Shown here: one piece after another, positions 35,901-44,553 of the stretch | Numbering within the stretch: the stretch's first letter is position 1 | How the letters are laid out: each line of letters starts with the position of its first letter | Assembly (NCBI GenBank): GCA_002118135.1 | Contig: BDIU01000034.1 | Location: 62,001-126,000, forward strand | DNA: 64,000 nucleotides | Direction of reading: 5' to 3' | DNA from: Trebouxia sp. TZW2008 | Taxonomy: Eukaryota > Chlorophyta > Trebouxiophyceae > Trebouxiales > Trebouxiaceae | Position numbers and translations under genes: made by a program | The notes under the pieces: generated by a model | What the model was told of the DNA's origin: nothing | Databases searched by the model: none | What the model saw: the letters and a program-made list of their open reading frames with translations, nothing else

Positions 35901-36669
35901 AAAGTGTATGATGACAACCTGTGAAAAAGCGGTATGACGACAAGCTAGATGATGACAAGCTGTAAGATGACAACACCGGCTGCAGCAGAGACAAGATGAA
36001 AGATGCTGATACTTTGAGTGCGGGTCAGCAAGAGGAAGGTGCTCACAAGGTGGCCAGATGAAGACACTTTGTCAGCTCTGACGGCAAGCTCCCAATCAAA
36101 TCCTGTCCAGCCAGATGACTGCAAGACACGGAAGGTATGAGAATTACATGTTGAAGATTCTGCGTACAGCTTGACACGAAAATGACAAGATGCAGAACAA
36201 CAACAGGCAGTTGGTCATGCTGGCCAGAGGTGTCATCAGCATACACTGACACTGCAAGAGGTTGTGCCCTGCATCAAAAGTGCTTGCAGCGATTGAGCGT
36301 CAAACTTACATGCCAGTCACAACACCCTCTACTTCTGAGGAGCTGCTCTTTGCAAAGGTACACTGGACACCGTTATAGGTCAAAGGAGGCGAACAAGGGC
36401 TTCCTGACCATCCGTCAAGGTAGCCATGAGGGTCTCGTGTAATCGCGGCCTTCAGACTACGCAAACACTCGCCTGCAGCGCCAAACGTCACTTCTTGATG
36501 AGGTGTCATCGACTACAGCGTGCAACAAGCGAAGAGTCGGTGCTACGTGTGCCGTGTACAGCAAGCAAACGGTAGCGAAAGTTGAAAGATAGCACTTACC
36601 ATCCAAGTCAACCGATGCGGTTTCCACCCTGCAGCAGGCCAGCAACACGCACACCAAGACTGCATGCAT
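10056..36669 (-). CDS. Giant LRR / glycoprotein-stalk / Ig-like / polycystin channel
   Basis: Polycystin (PKD/TRPP-type) cation channel with a huge ectodomain, about 4,680 residues. Exons, 5' to 3': 36669-36600, 36472-36310, 36118-36047, 35614-35552, ~35056-30927, 30660-29941, 29651-28617, 28059-27498, 27158-26442, 26127-25960, 25529-25257, 25012-24851, 24565-24380, 23969-23807, 23520-23308, 23035-22063, 21787-21656, 21106-20657, 20523-20442, 20151-19988, 19553-19410, 19073-18892, 18565-18384, 17991-17746, 17172-17052, 16780-16620, 16352-16246, 15584-15325, 14963-14785, 14395-14290, 14013-13669, 13361-13263, 12982-12684, 12252-11965, 11620-11455, 11079-10675, 10299-10056 (TGA). From 30660 to the stop all junctions keep frame, which argues for one gene. 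Start of the fifth exon is the weakest point. Likely plasma membrane or wall-facing, with the ectodomain as a mechanical or adhesive sensor (inference). Domains are listed separately. Confidence 0.8.
12461..12512 (-). repeat. Decayed copy of the end of polycystin exon 33
   Basis: On the minus strand this intronic stretch reads YADLQQLVSMQ, matching the exon end SADLPLQQLMGMQ at 12740-12684. It lacks a functional donor, so it is a remnant of a partial exon duplication. Confidence 0.6.
15325..18565 (-). other. Polycystin channel helices and pore
   Basis: Exon 23 carries an S2-like helix (FVAVDVVLALLVLGFII) and the start of S3, completed across the junction to exon 24 (SASMVLSLLVYVVYAVV); exon 24 then gives YYTVYDSNNWARARW. 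Exon 25-26 gives S4 (VLLVIQFWRKWHIQPRIAM) and S5 (ALPDLTYIALNILLIMPI). Exon 27 is the pore segment (FVYKLLVMNDFNGLREG), exon 28 S6 (AFATKTVLTAFVVVAVL) followed by basic cytosolic sequence. Five helices in all, S2-S6; I do not see S1. Confidence 0.75.
18892..23035 (-). other. Juxtamembrane region and polycystin extracellular domain
   Basis: Exons 16-18 encode a Cys/Asn-rich globular and helical region with RRLLA-type motifs. Exons 19-22 give the polycystin extracellular signature: VGLRNQVLGGLYFQQ, DPTFQPASRLWNYDL, GPRGFFQPL, SSRRAHDALTYLHDGQYID, then LPTYNTIRTAFGYTEFTFTW and GDIQVAVH. These match the order seen in algal polycystins. Approximate residues 2,900-3,610. No obvious membrane helix lies between the Ig-like domains and this region. 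Confidence 0.85.
23308..27158 (-). other. Pro-rich linker and three Ig-like (DUF5011/HYR-like) domains
   Basis: Exon 9 begins with a Pro/Gly-rich linker and ends in PPVIALIGNATVTLQLGQAY, the standard first strands of a DUF5011-type Ig-like domain. Exon 10 completes it (VIVYTVTNAAGLSA, VEVVDPC). A second copy spans exons 11-12 (APRITLN, GASATDQQDGNITSKV, VNRTLVITSPC). A third spans exons 13-15 (VAWDRQDGDICGN, YVLNYTVSDSLGLSA). Exon junctions keep frame through all three. Approximate residues 2,285-2,900. These domains are common in bacterial and algal surface proteins. Confidence 0.85.
27498..28059 (-). other. Asn-glycosylation-rich stalk segment
   Basis: Exon 8 encodes a Pro/Ser/Asn-rich segment with repeated NGTVN, NATA and NGSP phrases, giving many N-X-S/T sequons flanked by PPPPPP blocks. 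Its frame joins exon 7 (phase 0) and exon 9 (phase 1). Consistent with an extracellular, heavily glycosylated spacer. Confidence 0.75.
28617..35056 (-). other. Repetitive Ser/Thr/Pro/Val stalk (residues ~123-2,085)
   Basis: Three large exons encode dozens of SPVVGAT-like heptads and related TSPVTAVV phrases, interrupted by Pro-rich hinges (PPPPPSPPSPPPP type). The heptads correspond to a ~21-base DNA minisatellite. In green algae Ser-Pro and poly-Pro tracts are typically hydroxylated and arabinosylated as in extensin/pherophorin proteins (established); that this stalk is such a glycoprotein is inference. No cysteines to speak of, so extended rather than folded. Confidence 0.8.
29941..31570 (-). 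repeat. ~600-bp duplicated stalk module (end of exon 5 and exon 6)
   Basis: The block starting PTILGSVGGVVTGVTSPVVG and ending in GVV(S/P)PVVQ occurs at ~31550-30927 and again at ~30590-29941, nearly identical apart from scattered substitutions. A more diverged relative forms exon 7 (29651-28617), which shares the exon-start phrase VLNP.(S/K)P with exon 6. The same donor position is CAG|GTACAG in exon 6 but CAG|GCACGA in exon 5. Confidence 0.85.
35552..36669 (-). other. Signal peptide and LRR ectodomain start (residues ~1-122)
   Basis: First exon (36669-36600) encodes a hydrophobic signal peptide (AVLVCVLLACC). Splicing to 36472 gives a plant-type LRR N-cap: LDGECLRSLKAAI, then a DGWSG..PC.PP..NGVQC pattern. 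The 72-base exon 36118-36047 is one 24-residue LRR (LAGQDLIGSLPSELTKC), and 35614-35552 gives NISYNDFHGTIPAEY. All four junctions keep frame. Only two or so repeats are visible, so this is a short LRR module. Confidence 0.75.
35860..35965. repeat. Small intronic minisatellite
   Basis: Irregular repeats of TGATGACAAGCTGGATGATG within the intron between polycystin exons 3 and 4. No coding role is seen. Confidence 0.65.
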
Positions 36670-37142
36670 GTCCTGCAGGCAAACACCTTTTCAGCGTCTA
36701 GTTGACATTATACTGCGATTGAAATGCTACGAAAAAGTTGCTGTCGGTTCTCATACAATGCGCAGTTTGCGTTGCAGCGAAATGTGCGTGTTTCTGCCTC
36801 AAAAGGCTCACCTGCATGCTTGGCTTGCCTCGCCGACAATAGAGCATCTGCGCAAGCTCGGCAAGTTAAGTCAGGTCCAGGTCTCGTTGAGGAGACATCT
36901 GACGAGATTGCTGCCGGTCACGAGCTGCTTAACAGACGCACTTTGCTTGCCTGCAAGTTACGTCAGTCAAAGCGAAGCAGGAAGGGCGGTTAACATCGCC
37001 ATAATGGCCTGACGCCCTGAGGCTGTTTGCAACACGGAGTGGTCCCGGAGCTATGCCAAGTTCTGAGAGTTGAACACATCTCAACCACATTGGCTTCCGC
37101 TCTTGCTTTCGTCGACGCAGTGTGCTTGTTGGAGAGACCTGC
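36670..37142. promoter_or_regulatory. Shared divergent promoter region
   Basis: 473 bases between the start codons of the polycystin gene (-) and the S4-domain gene (+). It must hold both promoters and 5' leaders. I recognise no TATA box or named element with confidence. Confidence 0.45.
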
Positions 37143-39130
37143 ATGTCATTGAGTGCCGCCTCTTTGTGTCGCTCACCATTGCAACAAGCCCTCCGACACA
37201 ATCGCTGTCTTTTGAAAAGGCCTCGACCTTGCGCACCAGTCCGCAAGCGCTGCTATATCGTACAAGCATACGGAAACAAGGATAAGGAGCAATTCTTGAA
37301 GGGTATTAGTCCTGCAAACAGGGATGAAGTTGCACAGATACTGGACCAGGCACAGCGCGCGGAGTCAACTTGGACTTCAATATTTACCGACTTTTACACC
37401 CCTCCGATAATAAGCGATGCCATACAAGTGCTGAAGCCCTTGTCAGACATCCGCGCGGAACGGTGGGGCGGGTACGACATGGCCGAACGGACCAGACTGC
37501 GGCTGAGTCGTGCAGACATGCCTGAAGATGAGGCTACGCTGGTGGGTTTTTTTGTGTGATATGCAGCCTTCATTTGTCAGAGGACATGTGTCATGCATAA
37601 TCTGGCAGTTGCGCCTATCACACAAGGCCCAGTTTTGTGCCCAGTCGGCAAACACCAGCTCAAAATGTTGGTCCTCCTGTTTCAACATGCACCCATTCAT
37701 CTGTCAACATGCAGCATTCAGCAGATCCTGAGTTTTACACAGCACGGAAAGAACCCTCATTGGCAGACACATCATCTTGTTTTGTGATGTAAGATGTGGG
37801 CCTGTGGCTGCAGTGCAGGCAGCTGGAGTGAGTGCTTTGTTGGTAAAGGGCAACTTCATTTTTGACTCTGCAAACCACCGTGACTTCCTTGGAGCCTGCC
37901 TGGGTACTGGCATTGAGCGCAGCAAGGTTGGAGATATCTTGGTCCAGGGGGAGCAGGGCGCCCATATCCTGGTGGTGCCAGAGTTGGTGCCTCATCTGGA
38001 AATGCAGCTGACTTCAGTAAGTTTTTGCACTTTACTGCTGGTCCCAGAGTCGATGTTACATCAGGAGTTGCAGCTGACTGCAGTAAGTTTCAGCAAGCTG
38101 TTCACACTTTACTATTGCTGTAAGGAGTGTGCCGTATCTGCAAATGCAGCTGAATCCAATGAGACCCAGTAAGCTGTTGACATGTTGCCGCTGCTGTGAT
38201 CAGCTGAATGTCTGCAGCTCCTGCTTAGCAAGGCCATCCAACTTGTCAGCTCAGCCTTTCTCAATGCAGTCCAAATGGAGCTGCTTCACAAGCCCTGTCG
38301 CTGTAGAACATCAGCTCAAGCCAAAGAAAAGCCATGTATCCTGCATTTGGCCTTATTTTGATTTGAACCAGTTTTGCTCAACATTCCTTTCAAGCACAAG
38401 GGGCCTGACAACGCGCCCTCAAGATGCTGAACAGCTATACTCCAGCTGCGTTGCCCTGCCACAGGTTGCAGTGTTTGTGACAGCTGTGACAGTACAGAGG
38501 AAATGACATGGGTTGCAGGTGCGTACAGTCCCTGTGAAGACACAGCAGGTCGAGCTTGATGAACTGACTGTGAGGGAAGTGAAGGTCCAGGAGATACGGT
38601 CTGTTGAAGCGTCCTTGCGGGTTGATGCCATTGCCAGTGCAGGGTTCCGACTCAGTAGGGGCAAGATTGCAGACATGGTCAAAGCTGGAGATGTCAGGTC
38701 AGTAAAAATGGTTTCCCGCACATGCGCTAGGTGTCAGAAGCACAAGCTGTGACTTGTTAGGCCAGCTTGTTTATGGCATCGTCACGAGGCTTTGTGAGAC
38801 ACAAATGTTCAAACATCAGACAGGTCATGCCAGTGCTTTCATGCTGCTCATAAAAGCATTTGAGCTTTGCGTTTCATCATGTATACATCCTTTGTCAAGC
38901 GCGGCATTGTCATAAATTGTCAAACGATGTTTGCTTGAATGTCCTGTGCAAACTTTGTGTTGACAAGCTGCCTGTGTGAATGCAGGGTCAATTGGAAAGA
39001 AGCCAAAGCCAGCACTCAGGTTAAACCTGGTGACATCATATCTTGCCATGGCAAGGGCAGATGCGAGGTCAAGTCAGTAGATATGACCAAAAAGGAACGC
39101 TTCGCAGTACAGATGGTGCGATATATATGA
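37143..39130 (+). CDS. Plastid S4-domain RNA-binding protein (YlmH-like)
   Basis: Homologue of cyanobacterial/plastid YlmH-type S4 proteins (the 'photosystem II S4 domain' family). Exons 37143-37541, 37819-38016, 38519-38697, 38986-39130 (TGA), phases consistent, about 306 residues. The N-terminus is Ser/Arg/Leu-rich without acids (MSLSAASLCRSPLQQALRHN), as in chloroplast transit peptides. Family blocks: GNFIFDSANHRDFLGACLG, GIERSKVGDI, QGEQGAHILVVPE, then the S4 fold SLRVDAIASAGFRLSRGKIA..VKAGDV and VKPGDIISCHGKGR. S4 domains bind structured RNA. ATG 37143 is the first in-frame ATG after an unlikely GTG. Acceptor at 37819 is one of two in-frame options. Confidence 0.85.
38036..38175 (+). repeat. 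Two tandem copies of an S4-gene exon end with its donor
   Basis: The end of exon 2 (LVPELVPHLEMQLTS followed by GTAAGTTT) recurs at 38036-38090 as LVPESMLHQELQLTA plus GTAAGTTT, and more weakly at 38126-38175 (TATCTGCAAATGCAGCTGAA). The copies lie downstream of the true donor, inside the intron. Confidence 0.8.
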
Positions 39131-40517
39131 AGCCATGACAATCCTTGACGTCATTGAGCAACTGCTGCAAATGTGCTCATTTATTTTTGGCTCCAGCAAG
39201 TTTCTGAAAGTAGTTTATCAGTCAAGTCCTGGTAGTCTGCTTACAGCTCACCAAGTAAATCGTTCATTTGGTGCAGCAACTTGTCCCACAAGCGCAGCTG
39301 CAGACCATGCTGACATGAGAGAACTGTGGTGCATATGCTCATTCCATTTAGGATGCGTAGGACGCGAGATAACTGAGTAAACGCATGATGATTTGGGTCG
39401 GCTTGAAACAGGCAAACTTAATCACGCCGAGAGTTGCCTGCTGTCAAAAGGCATTGAGAACACCTGTGCTCACTCATATTAAAGGCACTTGCTCTCAGTC
39501 ACTGTGCATGTCTGTGGATTTCCTCGTACCAGCAAAAAATGTTGCGCAAGGCTGTTATGTCTTGTAATTAGCTGTCTGGCTTGGAGCTCTAGGCTGGACA
39601 GCTCAACACAGAGCATGTCTTGCACACATCTGCGCTTGAATGCAATGTGAAGCCTGTGCTTGATTGCTGTTTCGCAATTCACGTCATAGGACACCAACAA
39701 GCCTGTTCTTGATTGCTTTTAACGAGCAGAAGCACCCTCTCTCACAAACAATCACAAATTGCTGCATGCCAAAAGAGCCAAATAAGCTGTACATGACCTC
39801 AACTATTGCTGGCTGCAAAGCAACCCTTTTAACGCCCTGACACAGCTGTCTAATGCACAGCAAGAGACCACACAACACGCCAGCAAACTCATTTCAATCG
39901 CACCTGACACAGGCTGGGCATGTCTCGATCACTAAATGTATCCCTAGTCATCTCAACGGTCAGAGGTTCTACCCACATCTATAACAGTTGGCAAAGCAGT
40001 AAGGTACAGGCCTGAAACGACCTGACATCAGTGCTGTTGTCATATCTGACGGAGACTGCACGTCAATCTGTATGGTGGCTGAAAGAATAAAGTGTTGTTG
40101 GCTTCTCTGCAAAAAAGCCCCAGGGCTCAGAGACTGAATGCTTCATTGGCTGTCAGTTATAAAGCATGATTTGGCATGGCTCGACCTGTGAAGGTGCAGC
40201 TAGCTGTGACTCCCAGAGGTCAGTCTGCTGATTGCTCTCTAAGACAGCAAGCCTGGGCTGCCTCTATAGACAGAAGCTCATGTCATGATGCCGAGATGTA
40301 GACTCCTGCTTCTTGGCTTCTCAACAAAAGAGGCTCTCTGACTCTGTGACTCCAACAAGGTCATCTGGTGTGGGTGAATGCGTGAAGACCTTGTTGGCTG
40401 TCAATCAGACCAAAGCATGTGTCACAACATCAGGACAGGGTCATGTATCGCGACGATCAGACAGGATGATATGTCGTTCCATTTGACAGGGTCATTTGTC
40501 ACGTCGATCAGACCGGG
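39131..40517. other. Convergent intergenic region
   Basis: Holds the 3' ends of the S4 gene (+) and the small membrane-protein gene (-). At about 40430-40530 a short irregular repeat (TCATNTGTCGCG / GATCAGACNGG) is visible. No gene is supported. Confidence 0.45.
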
Positions 40518-41628
40518 TCATCTGTCGCGGCGGAACTCTGCTCTGTTTGCTCCAGGCATCCCAAGCAGGAAGTGGAAAAGCATCAAGGAGCCAACAAGAA
40601 TGGTGATTCCAACCACCAATGCCCAAGGCCCAGTTGCCCCAAACAGGAATGTCAACCCAACAGCTGTTGCTGCAGCTGCTATGTGGTTTATACTTCTGCT
40701 CAAAGGCTGCAAGCACAGAATATTGATCAAAGGAATGCCTGATTATGGAATAGAATTAATGATGCCATCCTAAATCTTTGCTGTGGAGCGCTTCAGGCAA
40801 AGTGCAGAGTGCACGGCATATTTCACTGTGAGCATTGCAGCATGCTTGGAAAGCCGCATGTGGGCGGCAAACGTTCTTTGGAATGTCTGCGAGCTGACAT
40901 GTCATTCAATATGTAATTAGGAACAACAGTCAAAGGAAGCAAAAGTTGATACATGAATCTGCTGGCTGTGTATGATGCAGCAGTGTGACCCTTCTGACCT
41001 GGATTGCTCCTTTCATCTCAATGATGCTGTCTGCCAGCGCGTCAAATGACTTGGCAACATCCTCAAAGGCTCGCCCAACATGGTGCAAAGACTGCAGGTC
41101 ACACAGCAAGTAGCATGTCAGCCAGGTCACACTGCAGAAGCAACACTTAGTACTGTTTGCTATGAACATGTCGCTTGGTTGTACTGCACAGGGTGTGAAA
41201 ACCTGCTTGCACTCAAGTATGAGACTCGTTGCTTTGACTACAGCAGCAGCGGTGTTGCTGTAGCAGCGTTTATGAAAGCCTCATGCAGCATGTGACAGTC
41301 TATATACTGAGCTTCGCATATCATGCCAAATGGTGTCAGTCAAGTACGAGGCTAAAGTGAAGGCAACAGTGCTGTTAAAGAAGCTTGAACCCAAAGTTCC
41401 ATGCAGCCAATGCCAGTTTTGATGAACTGAGCTTGACATACCATGCCAAGCTCATTGATGCCGCCAGCAGCGTCATGAACACCTCCTGCCATTTCATGCA
41501 CGCCACCATAGAATGTTCTGTTGGACATGCTGCCATCTCTGGTCTCTGTTTGATAGGCAGAAATGGTATCTGGATCTGTGATGGCTGCAGCAACTGCCTG
41601 AAGGCCTGTGCCAATGTCAGAGACACCC
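40518..41628 (-). CDS. Small membrane protein, 5' exon not found
   Basis: Exons 41628-41442, 41091-40999 and 40706-40518 (TGA) join in frame, giving at least 156 residues. The first part is Gly/Ala/Met-rich and amphipathic (VHEMAGGVHDAAGGINELG), the middle a helix (FEDVAKSFDALADSIIEM), the end two hydrophobic stretches (AAAATAVGLTFLFGATGP and WALVVGITILVGSLMLFHF) and a basic tail. I do not recognise the family. The first exon starts with a split codon at a good ATGCAG acceptor, so an upstream start exon is missing; ATG inside the exon (MSNRTFYGG) is an alternative start. Confidence 0.55.
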
Positions 41629-43079
41629 CTGCATATGTGCAGCCCTTCAGACACAGCTGGTGACCAGTGCGCTGGGCTCTCTGTTTAAGCTTGCAACTGT
41701 ATAGCAACTTTGTCTGCGCTTTGTGACAAGATGGATCTGTTGCTCACCCTGACATTGTCTTGTCCTTCTTTGGCACATGTTGCCTGCCAAAGGGCATGAC
41801 GCTGACTGTGGTCTGTCAGCTACGTCCGCAGTCAAACAGCTGCTTCTTGTCACATGCAAAGTGGACTGAGCAGAGGCTGGCAGGCTTGTCTGTTCGATTC
41901 TAAGTGCCGCGTACGAGCAGAGTGTAATATGCCAAGCCAATACTGCATGAAAGCGGTATTGCTGCTGTTCCGTGCACAGCGGATGAGTCTCACTATAGCG
42001 TCACATGCACAACGCGTTTCGTCGTTGCTGTATGCTGCTGAGACTGACAGTCATTGTAACGAGCAGCAGAATAAAGCAGGATGCGTCGCTGATAAGTGCG
42101 GTCTCGAATGGCTGCGCCTCCGCGATTCGGTCGAGATGGCGTTTAACCGGTCAAAGTACGTTTTGTCGTGCTGTCCAGCGTAATCTGAACTTCACCACTG
42201 ATGAATCACCAGCATGAGCAAAGGCTTTGTAATTGGCCCACAGCCGTTAAGTTTTCAGCTACGCCAGGCAGATGCTTGCCCTGCTGTAACTATAGCATGC
42301 AGCCGACAGACAGCGGCACACAGAGGTAAACACAGATCGACTTCATCCCTATGCGTTCAACACTGTAACAGGGAGCAAATAAATCAAGCGACTCGAATTG
42401 GTAGTAGCACAAATAGATGTCATGGCATCCAACAAAGATGGATGCTAATCTGTATTGGGGATCATGTCTTGCGCTGCCAGTGCATCTGGGCATTGCTTAT
42501 GTCTTTGCATATTCGATGTGTCAGCAGAAATGGTCTAAGGGGCCACTGTGACGGTTGGCATGTTGAGAACATAGGTGTTTCTGTACAGCTGTGGCGCATC
42601 AGGCATCCCAGGTGACATTCCATGGCACCGGCATGACAAATGCCTTGAGCTGCACCATGCTGCGTTTAGACTCAGTCACATAGATCGCAAGTTGCTGCCA
42701 TGGCAGCAGCCCTGACTGAACACCCACCTGCCATGCTGAGGGCTTGATGCAATAGAACCTGAATCAATCCAAGCTCTTGGCCCTGCATCGAATCAAGGCT
42801 GTGAGTCAAGCATAGCATCAAACAGTCAAGCCGGTAAGTTAAGCATGGCTGAAGAACATGGCAAACAGTCAGCTTCCTTGTTCACTGATTTGGCAGCAAA
42901 AATGAACAAGCTGCACTGAAGCACATTCTATGCATCTATCAATAAAGCGCTGCAACGCCAACTACTGGCTGGCTTTAATGCATGTCAATCAGGGCAAGTT
43001 GAAGATTTTGCTCACCTGTAGCTCACCTCACTGCCAATTGTGTAAGCGAGATGCTCCCAGAAGAAGGATCAACGATGGC
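41629..43079. other. Intergenic, probably with the missing 5' exon of the membrane-protein gene
   Basis: I could not choose a start exon here. No domain-bearing ORF is seen on either strand. Confidence 0.35.
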
Positions 43080-44173
43080 TCAATGCTGTGTAGCTCCACT
43101 TGCAGCTGGTGTTTGAGCACGGACTTGTGGCAGGCGAAAGTCAGATGGCTCTGATGAAAGAAGGCTTGACTGCTGAATCTGACCATCTGGTGACAGTGCG
43201 TTCTGCGCACAGCAATGCTGCTGTGTCGAGCATTTCGATGTGAGTTGTGACTTGTAAGTCTGGCATGCAACAGTCCAGTCTTGCGAGGCAGGCGGCGCGG
43301 GAATGAGCATTAGGATTAGAGACGATGCAAGGTTTGCAGCAATTGTAAACAGTGCATTCTGTGTGCATTGATACGCATTGGGTATCAATGCACGCTCATA
43401 CCTTTCTCAACACATGAGAGATTATTCTGTTTGTGGCCTGCATATCCTCAGCACTCTGTATCCTTTGCAGAGAGGGTTGCTCCTCGTTGCATGCAGGTTT
43501 TACAGCAGGGGCTTTGCCTGGTGCGGCCAGTGCCTTGGTGAGGGGGTCAAGATCAGACTGCAGGCGTAGGAAGGCTCTTTTAATGTTATACACGCACCTG
43601 TTCTGCAGAATTCACGCAGCAAATTAGCTGGTTTGCATGGATTGCTCACGGGACAGCTGTCCATGACAGTGGGATGTCACAGACGCACTCCTGACGACTC
43701 AGGAAATTTGCCACAGCAAGACTAAGGCTCACCAACGTGACAGGCATGCAGTCTCACCAGTCGGGCTGACAGTGCTGCATGTATTGTTGGGGTGTGATAC
43801 ACGCTTCCATCCAGAATGTAGTAATACATGAGTGCTGCAGCCAAGTCAGGCGCCTGCCTCCTCCATTTGCCAATGACAAACAAGTGAGGCTCCTGGACGA
43901 CATCAAGCCTGAACTCCACACCCTGCAGCTCACTGCAAGCACAGGTACACTTTAGCCTCATGCTTGCACGAAGTCCAAGCGGGCTGTGAAGTGTGTTTGG
44001 GCTTACATCAGAGGCTTCTGCAGTTGGCGAGCCCGAACGTTGGTACAGGCAGGGTCCCAGAAAGGTGAACAAGCAAAGTAGTCTAAGGCAGTGTGGAGAT
44101 TCAAAGGATAGCTGGACAGCCACATGTCGTCTCGCCAGACTGTGCCACTGAGATCTATCTCGCTGTTTGACAT
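43080..44173 (-). CDS. MED6: Mediator complex subunit 6
   Basis: Subunit of the head module of Mediator, the co-activator linking transcription factors to RNA polymerase II in the nucleus. Exons 44173-44007, 43932-43758, 43602-43402, 43202-43080 (TGA), all phases consistent, 221 residues, a little short of plant MED6. Family blocks: WRDDMWLSSYPLNLHTALDY, FACSPFWDPACTN, GVEFRLDVVQEPHLFVIGKW, then RRQAPDLAAALMYYYILDG and VYHTPTIHAALSARL. The start ATG (MSNSEIDLSG) is the first in frame. The last exon is Ser/Pro/Gln-rich and less certain. Divergent from the SET gene with 380 bases between starts. Confidence 0.88.
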
Positions 44174-44553
44174 CTTGATCTACAGTGACTTCAACAGCGA
44201 AAATAAACAATCACTGCGGGAAAGGCTTGATGAGCCGTGGAGCCAATGTGCAGAGCAGTCTGACACCGTGCTCGTCCCTGACACCTCCTCACGTCAAATC
44301 ATAAACGTGCGCGTTGCGATTTTCGATCAGATTATGTGCCTGCGCCATAGCAGCTTCGCACACGGCTTCGCAGTTACTCATATGCCTGTTTTGCTGCTTT
44401 GAGCTGCAACTTTGACCGACTGCTACCGACAGGTGCGCACACGCCCGCAAGCAAAGCATCGCACTTGCTACACCCATTGTACGCCACCGAAGTTTGCGTC
44501 TTGGGCTTCTCGTCGCCGCGTTACTCTTCCAGGCCATTGCGTATAAATACCTC
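44174..44553. promoter_or_regulatory. Divergent promoter region of MED6 and the SET gene
   Basis: 380 bases between two start codons on opposite strands. A GCGTATAAATAC sequence at about 44538-44549 resembles a TATA box but lies only ~10 bases before the SET start codon, so it is probably not one. Confidence 0.4.
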
